The position numbers and the translations under genes are program-made. This document shows positions 46,601 to 57,010 of a stretch of 64,000 nucleotides of DNA, piece after piece. The notes under the pieces were generated by a model that made no database searches, was not told the origin of the DNA, and saw nothing but the letters and a program-made list of their open reading frames with translations. Source of the DNA: Taeniopygia guttata (Eukaryota > Chordata > Aves > Passeriformes > Estrildidae). How positions within the stretch are numbered: position 1 is the stretch's first letter; every line of letters starts with the position of its first letter. The stretch is from NCBI RefSeq assembly GCF_048771995.1, contig NC_133036.1, positions 19,193,001 through 19,257,000 on the forward strand. Direction: 5' to 3'.

Positions 46601-49600
46601 GCAATCTCCTATACTATTCCACTGAATTGGAATTCTCCCCCCTCAGTGGTGACTGTAGAAGGTTTTCTTGTTCTCTTCAAGTCAGGCCCTATGCAAGCAA
46701 AGGTCAGGCTGCAGACATAACTGTACGAACAAAAACACTTGCTAGTAGAGGTTGTTTTGCTTGTAAACTGATAAAAGGTAGGTTGGTTTAAAAGCAGACA
46801 AACACTATTTTTTTACTCAGGGTAGACTGCATGTATTCTTAGATGTTTTGTTCACCGTACATGCAAACTGCAGGAATAAGGCTTCTTTTGGAAGGAGGTA
46901 TTTCATGAGTGCCTGCTTCGAAGTTTCAGGAGTGTGTGTACTTGTGCAGCAGCAGCTCCGGAGCTGTGCTGAACCTGACCCCACACTGGGCAGAAACGGC
47001 AGGCAGGCTCTCTGTGATCCTTATCTGGCTGTCTGTAATTATGGAAGCTTAGTGTGAGAGAAAACTTGTATCACCACTGCTGGAACCTTGTGGAAATTGT
47101 CTTAAGTAATTCAATACATTTTGTCCTTAAAATCTTGGTGGGCTCTGTAGTTCTCATGCACAATCAAAACCCCCCACATTGTTACTGAAAGAGAGCCTCT
47201 AGTTAAACAACATAAAATGTGCATTCCAAGTGGGGCAATGTCTGTGACCAGCATGAACAGTTCAGAAAAGAGCAAGTTCTGGCCCAGAAAGTCACGTCCA
47301 GGCAGGAGGAGGAAATGTTAATGAGAGAAGTGGGTTCAGGGCAGAAGGGGCAGCACAGTCTTTCGTGCCACTCTCATCCTCTGCACTGCTTGCAGGAAAA
47401 CTCTAACTGCAAGATGTACTGATGGGGGAATTTAATAGACTCCCCAGTTTGTCCTGAGGAAAGGCTGCGCCAGGAGAGGTTTTTTGACTGCCAGATAATA
47501 AGTTGTTGACTGTGGACATGACATCCAATCCACATTTTTAATTCAGACCTTTATTGTGCTCGACTGAGTTTCAGTTTAATAATACAGAACTGTTAAGGAA
47601 AGAACAGAAGTACAAAACCTTTAAAGAGGGAATAATTTGAAATAGGTCTAGAGATGTCAGTCTGACTAGGAAAACTGGTCACTTTTGTGAAGCAGTGTAC
47701 TCCTTATACAGTCATTTGTATAATTTATAGTAACTGTGCAGTTCCCACAGCACTCTTTCAGACAATATTTTTAAAAACATGTAATAATAAATCCCACTTA
47801 GAAAGAAATCTCTTCTTTTAACTTTTAAAACTATTTATTTTCAAGACCATAACAATGTAGAGTTTTACAGAAATGTCGGGTTTGAGCAAAGTCCATGTTC
47901 TTTGAACAAAAAACTTCATTCAATACTAGAAAGTAGAAGTAGGCAAAAATATCTTCCAGGTAACATGTTTCAAATTTCAATTTGTTGCCAAAGGCAAATG
48001 GAGATACGAGGTTGGTGCTGTGCCCTGGTTCTGGCTGGTTTGCATCACCTGAGAGCTGCCTTGCTCTCTCACAGCTGTACTCAGCCAGTTCCAGCCTGGA
48101 GGAAGACACCTCCCTCTGCCGAGTTGGCCTGACCCAGGAATAAACCCTGGCTTGTTCTCCACATTGCTTTCCTTCTAGAAGATCTTTGAGAGTATGGTTA
48201 TGCTATTTATAAAAAAATCAAGCATGTAACCAGCAGCTTTCTCAGATACTGACATGTATTTGTGGAGCACAGGCCCTTGCAAATGGCAATTATACAGGAG
48301 AATTCAACTGAACTTCACATACATGGACTAATGTAAAAAAATGTAGGTTTTTGGGGTTGGGTTTTTTGTTGTTTGCTTGGTTTTTTTTGTTTTTTTTTTT
48401 AAGTGAGGCTGATAGTAAGACTGTGTCTTTCCTATTTAAATATTAATGCTGTCTTTATATTTTTTAAATGCTAGTAGCTAATCCTATTTATATTTTCCCA
48501 TGATGCTCCTGAACACATGAATGTCAGTGGGCCAAACTCTTTCACGTTCATATTTGTTGTACCAGTCACACTGCTTTGAAAAAATCAGCCAGTTGGTATG
48601 TAATACAAATGCAAAAGCTAGCCTGCTTAAAAATTGGAGAAGCAGAGTTCATTTGAGGAGCACAGTTGAGGTGATGATGGGAACAGAAGAGAAGGATGGG
48701 AGGGCTGTGGGACTCCGGGTTCCAGGGGGTACATTTCAGGTGTTGAGCGTGGCAGGGTCAGCAGCCTCTTCCCCATCCCTTGGCTGGGATCAAGGCCAGC
48801 TCTGATATGGGGCAGCTGTGTAACTGTGGCTCAGGCTGGTGTGAAAAAAAACTATGAGAAGGATTCCTGGGGCCTCTCTGCCTTTAGGAGTCTCACTTAA
48901 TCTCAGTTCCTTGCCTGAGGTAGACTATGTGTGTGTCTGTACCTGGCTGTGTGCCTGGCTGACCCTGACCTTGGCTTGGCTTCCTGGCCTGAGCTTGGCC
49001 CTGTCTCATCACTGCAGACTCGTCTGGTGAGTGCAGGACTGTGGCTGACCCCAGGTGATGCCACTGGAGCTGCTCTGCCTGCTCAGAGGCTGTGGGACTG
49101 TGCTGCTCATTTGGGAGCTCCCTGCCTTCTTTGCTTTGCCCCTGGCCCCACCACTGCCTCCCTGGCCAGAGGCCTTGCTGCTCCCAGGTATGTGTTGAGG
49201 ATTTTTGTACCCCACTTTGTCAAGAAAAATTGCTGTCCAGTTGGTCTGAGTATCTGCAAGAATGAATGTGTTTGCTTGGGAGCATGGACTTCTGGAAACA
49301 TGCGAGTGGAATTATTCTGATGTGGTATTGATTTGTACTGATCTGTGTTCACAAATGGTGCTTTTTGTCAGAAGGGTAAGCAGTGTATGTTCTGGTGATG
49401 TTAAAAAATAAAAACCAAGGCACCTAATTATTTGTTACACTGTAAATTCTAGAGACAAGAGGCTTGATCTATCTTACTATCTAAGAGAAGGAAACTATAT
49501 CAGATATTACAATTTTTGTCAATTTAGTGGGTTGAAAATTCAGAGCTGAAAAGGGACATGGTAAATATTTCTACTGTGGGTTTCCTAGCTGAGAAATTTT

Positions 49601-51305
49601 ACACCTCTTAGGTTGCTTTCTATGATGCCCAGAGCTGAGCTGTGTTGCCTGTGCCCATGGGAGGCCCAAACCAGGTTCATACGTGCAAAGTAACCAATTT
49701 TAAGAAGAAAATATTAAGACGGTAATGAGAATTTTGTGCATGTTCAGAAAGAATTTGTTAAATCTTGGGGAATAACATTTTGCTTCCTGCCCCCTAAAAT
49801 AAAACTCATGACCGGATAGCAGGTAATTAATTCTTTCATAAGAAGGAATTCTGCAATGAAAGGGTACTTTGATGGTAAAAACCCTCACACTTTGGGACAA
49901 AGCTCTTTCTCTGGCTCACTGCTTGTGGTAGCTTTATTGGCAGAGTAGGGCAGAGGAAGAACAAATTCCCTGCTGCGTGCCAGGCTGAAGCCTGGCAGAG
50001 CTGCTCTGTGCTGCCCTTCCTGGAGGGCTGCCCAGAGGGACAGGGGCAGAGCTCTCCTCCTCCTCCACAGTCTGGGGCAGGGTCCCAGCTCCCACCTCAT
50101 TTACCAGTTGAGCCTTTCTTGAGGCAAATGCTGCTGCTGCTCTGAGTTTGCCATTTCCCCTTCCCAGCTGGCCCAGAGCCACTCTTGCCCACCTGCCCTC
50201 CCCTGTTGGAGACCCTTTCTCCAAGACTGCTCCAGTGCTCTGTGACGACTCCTCTGCTCTCTCCCTGCAGCTCTGAGGGTTTGAGTCTGGGACTAAACTA
50301 GGGAGGACTTTGAGAACCTCTCAGGTGCTGCTGTGCCACACCACTAGTTGTGGCCGCAGGGCCGGCCTGGGTGCAGCCTCACCCTGCAGCAGCTGGGCCT
50401 TTCCTGAGGAACCCTCTTCTTCTGCGGATGGGAAGCAGCCATCACAAAGGGACAGCTACAGGAGCTAAGGAAGTAGCTACAGTATGCATAACAATGAAAA
50501 ATAATGGATCTACTGTATTGGTGGTTGCTTTGACAGGTCGTTATTAAAGGACCAGACATGTTTTAGAAATGGTGGGTGTAAACATTACTTCATCTCTTTG
50601 CTATGAGTGCTTGGTGGAGCTCTGCTCCCTCTTCTTTTTATTTTTTCTTCTTCCTTAAGAAAAGAGGAATGTTTTCTCTTTGTGAATAGGTGTAAAGTAT
50701 TAGCTTGTGCCAAGATGCCTGGTATTTGGCCTCCTCACATGCTTGCAGGACATGGGTTGCATGTAAAGCAGGACAAATGTAGAGGGTCGGGACAATGGAT
50801 ATTGGGGAGTAATTGAAAGATTAAAAAGAAATCTCAGACATTGCAGGGAGGCAAAAATTATACCAAAAGTAAAAGGAAGGAACAAGGGTAAAACTTTGGA
50901 GAACATTCCTTTTTTTGAGGGACAAACTTAGTCATGCAGATTTTCTTTGTTTCTTGGCATTTATGTACTTCTAGTATAACAGGAGCATTGCAGTAGAGTT
51001 TCTTGGCAAGAACTAGGTTAAAATAAAAATCTACAGTGCCACTGTACCCTTGTTCAATTCTGTGCAGGCAGAATGATGATGGAGAGAAAAAGGTAATGAC
51101 ACCCAAAATGTTTTCCATTCTTCTCTATGAACCTCCTCTCATCTGTGCAAATTATTATTTGAAACCCAGAGAACTGTTTTCTAAATAGCTCAGACTTGAG
51201 TTCCATTGGCAGCTTCACATTAAGCAACAAAAATGAACAAAATCTCCTTTTTCTTGCAGCTTAGTTCAGCAAACAGGTGTTCCTGTTTGCCTGCTGCCCT
51301 GTGAT
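34601..51305. other. Large intergenic stretch, no gene recognised
   Basis: No exon, RNA gene or transposon was recognised over about 16.7 kb. Minor items are a GC-richer patch with GCAGGGGCTGC repetition (35580-35710), a 16-A run (39119-39134), a duplicated AATTC-AGAATTTTTT phrase (39537-39570) and a repeated CTGTAGTAAAT (44395-44418). There is also a CT run (44864-44880) and a T/G-rich tract (48345-48401). GC-richer patches near 38550-38930, 45290-45540 and 48930-49200 have open frames but no recognisable protein. Confidence 0.5.
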
Positions 51306-52740
51306 GCACTGGTTCCATGAGCTGCAGCAGTGCTGGTTCCATGAGCTGCAGCAGTGCTGGTTTTGTGAGGAGTGAGCTGCAGCAGTGCTGGTTCCGTGAG
51401 CTGCAGCAGTGCTGGTTCCGTGAGCTGCAGCAGTGCTGGTTCTGTGAGTGAGCTGCAGCAGTGCTGGTTCCATGATCTGCAGCAGTGCTGGTTCCGTGAG
51501 CTGCAGCAGTGCCAGTTCCATGAGCTGCAGCAGTGCTGGTTCCGTGAGCTGCAGCAGTGCCAGTTCCATGAGCTGCAGCAGTGCTGGTTCTGTGAGCTGC
51601 AGCAGTCCTGGTTCCATGAGCTGCAGCAGTGCTGATTCTGTGAGTGAGCTGCAGCAGTGCTGGTTCTGTGAGCTGCAGCAGTGCTGGTTCTGTGAGCTGC
51701 AGCAGTGCCAGTTCCATGAGCTGCAGCAGTGCCGGTTCCGTGAGCTGCAGCAGTGCTGGTTCCATGAGCTGCAGCAGTGCTGGTTCCGTGAGCTGCAGCA
51801 GTGCTGGTTCCATGATCTGCAGCAGTGCTGGTTCCGTGAGCTGCAGCAGTGCTGGTTCTGTGAGCTGCAGCAGTGCTGGTTCCGTGAGCTGCAGCAGTGC
51901 TGGTTCCATGAGCTGCAGCAGTGCTGGTTCTGTGAGCTGCAGCAGTGCTGGTTCTGTGAGCTGCAGCAGTGCTGGTTCTGTGAGCTGCAGCAGTGCTGGT
52001 TCCGTGAGCTGCAGCAGTGCTGGTTCTGTGAGCTGCAGCAGTGCTGGTTCTGTGAGCTGCAGCAGTGCTGGTTCCGTGAGCTGCAGCAGTGCTGGTTCTG
52101 TGAGCTGCAGCAGTGCTGGTTCTGTGAGCTGCAGCAGTGCTGGTTCTGTGAGCTGCAGCAGTGCTGGTTCTGTGAGTGAGCTGCAGCAGTGCTGGTTCTG
52201 TGAGTGAGCTGCAGCAGTGCTGGTTCCATGAGCTGCAGCAGTGCTGGTGCTGTGAGCTGCAGCAGTGCTGGTTCTGTGAGCTGCAGCAGTGCTGGTGCTG
52301 TGAGCTGCAGCAGTGCTGGTTCCGTGAGCTGCAGCAGTGCTGGTTCCGTGAGCTGCAGCAGTGCTGGTTCCATGAGCTGCAGCAGTGCTGGTTCTGTGAG
52401 CTGCAGCAGTGCTGGTTCTGTGAGCTGCAGCAGTGCTGGTTCCATGAGCTGCAGCAGTGCTGGTTCCGGGAGCTGCAGCAGTGCTGGTTCCATGAGCTGC
52501 AGCAGTGCTGGTTCTGTGAGCTGCAGCAGTGCTGGTTCTGTGAGCTGCAGCAGTGCTGGTTCCATGAGCTGCAGCAGTGCTGGTTCCGGGAGCTGCAGCA
52601 GTGCTGGTTCCGTGAGCTGCAGCAGTGCTGGTTCCGTGAGCTGCAGCAGTGCTGGTTCCGTGAGCTGCAGCAGTGCTGGTTCTGTGAGTGAGCTGCAGCA
52701 GTGCTGGTTGCGTGAGCTGCAGCAGTGCTGGTTCTGTTCT
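51306..52740. repeat. 24-bp tandem repeat array, about 59 copies
   Basis: The near-invariant core GAGCTGCAGCAGTGCTGG recurs every 24 bp. The remaining six bases of the unit are mostly TTCCGT, TTCTGT or TTCCAT. Five units are 28 bp (extra GTGA) and the third is 31 bp. A 120-bp block of five units is duplicated exactly at 52371-52490 and 52491-52610. Since 24 is a multiple of three, long open frames appear on both strands, for example TEPALLQL repeats on the - strand and SVSCSSAG on the + strand. The 28-bp units break every frame, and no exon or promoter context is visible, so I call it a satellite-like array rather than a gene. Confidence 0.97.
52371..52610. repeat. Exact 120-bp higher-order duplication inside the 24-bp array
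   Basis: Positions 52371-52490 and 52491-52610 are identical five-unit blocks, each with unit types CAT, TGT, TGT, CAT, CGG in that order. CGG units occur nowhere else in the array. This marks a recent duplication by unequal exchange. Confidence 0.9.
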
Positions 52741-53387
52741 TAATAGAATTCCTCCCCCCGCCCCTCACGAATTAGCATTAGTGAAACTTTGCAGAAGAAT
52801 AAATAATCTTCAGGAGAATATAACTTCAGAAACACAAATTATTGTTTGGAATACCTCAATCTAAAAGATCTCTCCTGTTATTGAACACCCTATTATTTCT
52901 TAGAAGGAATGCATTAAAATGTCATATCAGGTTCTGTCACAACTCAATAAAATTCACTGTTATTTAAAATAAAAATTAGTACTAATATAAATAAATAAAT
53001 ATATTCCCAAGTGTATCTGAACAAGACAATGTTTGCATTTTGTTTTGCATAAAAATTCTTGAACTTCTAAAACCGCAGGAATTTTTTCCAGAGTAACTGC
53101 ATGCCTACCTTGGAACCTGAAAGAAATAATTATTTATTTAAATTACTGTAATGTAATAGGTGTAGTTCTGTACCACTGACATCATTGCATTAGGTTTTTC
53201 CTGTAACACAGAAATCCCAAATTTTCATCCAAAACATTGGTAGGAACCTGAAAAATAATTTTTTTCATTTAATACAGAAAACAACCATCAAGATTTTATT
53301 TACAAAAGAGAAACTAGAGTTTTGTGTAGCTACATCAATAAAGTACAATAAAAACGTTTTAAAAAGAAAATCCTGCCTCATATGTAG
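52741..53387. other. AT-rich intergenic spacer
   Basis: This is AT-rich sequence between the 24-bp array and the CR1 fragment, with several ATAAATAAATA-like runs (52985-53005). No gene seen. Confidence 0.7.
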
Positions 53388-53745
53388 GCTTAGAGAGGAC
53401 TCTGGGAAGACCTTATAACCTTGCAATACTTGAAGGGGACTTATAAGAAAGATGGGAACAGACTTTAGGAGGATCTGTAGTGAGTGGACAAGGAGTAATT
53501 GTTTTAAACTAAAATAGGGTCACTCCAGCCTAGCTACAGGGCACAAATGTTTCATGGGGAAGGTGCTGGAACAGCAGAACAGGTTGCCTGGGGACGGGGT
53601 GGATGCCCCATCCCTGGAACCATTTAAGGTCAAGCTGGACAGGGCTCTGAGATGCCTGAACTTGTTGAAGATGTTCCTGCTCATTGAAGGAGGTTCGGAC
53701 TTGATGACCTTTAATAGTCCCTTCCAAACCATTCACTGATTCTAA
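53388..53745 (+). mobile_element. CR1 LINE 3' end fragment (second copy)
   Basis: It follows the CR1 3' consensus. It begins AGAGAGGACTCTGGGAAGAC, followed by CTTGAAGGGGACTTATAAGA. Further on are GAACAGGTTGCCTGGGGACG, GATGCCCCATCCCTGGAACC and GGACTTGATGACCTTTAATA, ending CCATTCACTGATTCT. It belongs to a different CR1 subfamily from the copy at 29360. It is diverged, 5'-truncated and has no coding capacity. Confidence 0.9.
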
Positions 53746-56739
53746 TAATAATTTTTGGAATTTGGGATGAGTTTCCCAAAAGATCTACACCCTTATTTTG
53801 TTTTTCATATATGAATATTTGGTTGAAGAAGGAATCAGCCTTTTGGGGATAGAAAATGAGGACTGGCTGGTGTCCAGGTGTCACTGAGATATTTTACTTA
53901 TTTTAAAAACTCAGTCACTAACGGGATGCAGACCAGGACACACATTCATGCTCATGAAGATTTATGAGGCTGCTTCTGTTCTCCTCTCGTTTCATTAACC
54001 CTGCTGGGGGCCAGTCACACGGGTGAGTCAGGTGAGACAGGGGCTGAGCATTTGGGCAATATCCACTCCTCCCAAGGGTAGGAAGGTGGATGAGGAGGGG
54101 AACAAGGCATTTGCAGGAAGTATTTCACTAGCATGGTCCAGTTCAGAGCAGCTGCCTGAGCCTTACATGCACTGACACATTGCCTGCCCTCCCTGTGCAG
54201 GAAAGCACCACCAGATTGACATCTGTTGGTGGGAGTGTCCTAGAAATAATTTTTTCAGAGGTCTGCTACTCTGACAGAGATCTATGATTTTTCAGGAGAT
54301 GACTCAGAAGAGCCCAGCTTGGTTTTGGAGGGCTGACACAGCGTCAGGAAGCGGAGTCACGGCTCGCTGCCTGGATGGAATTCTTTGAAGATATTGCTTC
54401 TCAGGAGATGTGAGGGACAAATTATAAAGACACAACCCGATCTTGCCAAAGTGTGTCTGAAAATGGTGTTGTGCTTGATCTGTGTGTCAAGTCTCTGCCC
54501 TTTGTAAATGCCTCTTTTAAAGCTGTATGTGTAACCCTGCATTTACAGAGTACAGCCACCGTCACTTTGTGAGCATCTGATGAAATCAGATGAAATCTCA
54601 CAACAATTACTTAAATGGTGAGCCAAGAGCAAGTTTTTTTCAGATTAATAGTGACAAATACTGCCAGGAAATTTGGCCTGATAGCAGAGTAGCAGAGTAA
54701 ATAGTAAACAGTCATTTGAAAACTTCACACAGTAGAAATAATTTAAATTCCTTTTCATATTTATATCAACAGTGAAGGAATTCAAGGACAAGAATGAGAG
54801 ATAAAAATACTGTTTGGAAGAATGGGTGGCCCATTGCATATCTGAGCAAACAGATCAGCTTCAGGTTGTTTTCAGGTTGAACTGGAACTGGAGAAGGCTG
54901 TAACCTTCCTCCTCCATGGAATCTGTCAGCAACTGCTACATGGGGCTTCACATTCAGCAAATCCAAAGCAGGTCAGGCCCCAGGGGCAGCACCAGCCATG
55001 TGTGCTGTCCTCGCTGGAGTCAGGCAGACCTGGGTGACTTTATCTGGGATCTTGAGGTGATTATTTTCATATCAAGTTCCACCCTTACTGTCACTGAACG
55101 CTGAAGGACAACTGAATCCAGGAGGAGGAGGCAATATCCCACCTCTGATCCCAGAAGACTTGGTTCTGATTTCTCAGCTTCCAGATTCTCAGAGACTCTG
55201 GACCAAGTTGCAGTGCCTGGTGCACAGTAGGTCCTTTGCTGTTTACCAGGAAAAGAGGAAATGGGAGCCCCAGTAGCCCTTTATGCCAATTCTGGCATTT
55301 TTGTGAATATGGTATTTACTGTCAAGATCATGCAGTTTTAGGTAGATGGCAAATCTGGGGAACAGCAGCATGGAGAACAGCCTGTGGCATTAAGATGTCC
55401 TTGTGTCTGTGAAGGAATGAGCTACAGGGAGCCACCTGAGGGTTCAGGACCTCGGGAGCTCTAGAGGAAGCAATGGAGACTGCCAGCAGATGAACAAACC
55501 AAAATATGTGTTTTCTCCAGAAAAATGTGGAAACCTCTAGGATATGATAATGGGAAAGGGGAAAGAGTTAAATTAATGAAACTTGCCTTATCATCACATG
55601 TCAGACAAAAGAAAAAAAAGGTGGAGAAAATGAGGATAGGGATCTAAATTTCAGGTTTTTACCTGCTAATTCCATTTACACAGACTAGATTACTCCTTTA
55701 CAACTGTGAATTTGATAAGGTCTAATACAGGTGTTCTGTTGGGGCTTTTTTTTTAGACTTCTATGGCATTAATAAGGTTTTCTCTAAGGAAATCATGCCA
55801 GAGACAGGATTTTTGACATTACATTATCAGTCCCCTTATAACATCTGAGTTTTGGGCCCACTTCTAACCAAATTTGGTTGTTCTTAAAAATGATATGAAA
55901 ATAGCTGCGGAGAAGGGAGAAAGAACTTTAACTTTTTCTGAAGGAAAAACTGTATTCATTAGAGAATCCTCTGAGGACTTCAGTTTGGAACATAAAATCT
56001 ATGAGAAATAGTATTTTATTTTGCTGCTCAAAGAAGTATTTGTCTTAACATCTTAACAAGATCTTTAAAAAGTTATATTTGAAGAGAGCTCTCTTTCCTC
56101 TCATTTTGAGGCTATTAATCCCTTGTGCTGCAAATGTTTATGTGCAAGACTAGTCTTGGCAGATCATTAGGCTTTAAAGCTATTCCCCATTAAGCCCGTG
56201 TTTAAATACTTGCAATATCAGGTCTTCGCTAAAACTAAATAAATGCTAGAAAGAGGATTTTACTGTGGCTGGAATGAAATGTCTTCAGTGATGGTGCACC
56301 ATGCCCTACAAGTTTTGGGGGTTTTAAAGAAAGGAAAAATGGTAACGTTCAGTCTGCTCACCATACAGAGGTCTGAAGGGGTATCCTTTGTAAGGAGGCT
56401 TGCTGACCCTCTGCTCCAGCGTAATATAGCTGGGAAAAACAAACTCTGGATAAATTAGATAAAGAAATTTGATTTTATGAATTATGGTGGTAGAAAAATG
56501 CCTGCAAAGTGCAATTCTGTTTACATAGTTTAAAAAAATTGATAAATGTTCTATGGCTATTTACACAAGGGAATGGAAGCTGAATCAAATGTTTAAAAAA
56601 CCCCAAAACCAACATAGTTTCTCTTGATTATTTAGAAAATATGAAAAAATACCACACTGATGTCAGACTGGTACTGTTTTTCAAGATTTAAAATTAGCAT
56701 TGAACAGTCTGTTCTGGGAGTCCATGGTTTTGGTACTTT

Positions 56740-57010
56740 TTTTTCCACCGCAGTCAGCCTGGATTGACTCGCGCTGCTTCTCTGTGCTTCGAGTTCTGTG
56801 GCTGCTCAGTCAGGAATGCAAAACTACAATGAACAACAGGGAGGAGGAATTATTAGGATTGTTTACAAATTTCGATTTGCATGAGGGAGTGGAGATGTTG
56901 ACAGTTATACTTTGAGAATCAAGCTACCGCAGCTGGATAAACATGTACTGGATATCTCAAGGCCTTGCTTTCTCCCACTCCCATGGCAGAGAATGAGCCA
57001 AATGCAAGCC
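56740..57010. promoter_or_regulatory. Candidate conserved non-coding element
   Basis: This high-complexity stretch contains a forkhead-type TGTTTAC and, 14 bases further on, an octamer ATTTGCAT (56860-56882). A few CpGs occur where the flanks have almost none. The call rests on texture and motifs only. Confidence 0.25.

Noticed and set aside
48345-48401. T/G-rich tract as a poly(A) tail of a reverse-strand retrocopy
   Set aside because: No gene-like or repeat-like body is attached to it and no target-site duplication could be found by eye.
51266-52768. A 500-residue repetitive protein on the - strand of the 24-bp array
   Set aside because: The open frame is forced by a stop-free unit of 24 bp, the same DNA is open in several frames on both strands, and 4-bp insertions keep shifting the frame. 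No start, splice or promoter context supports a gene.
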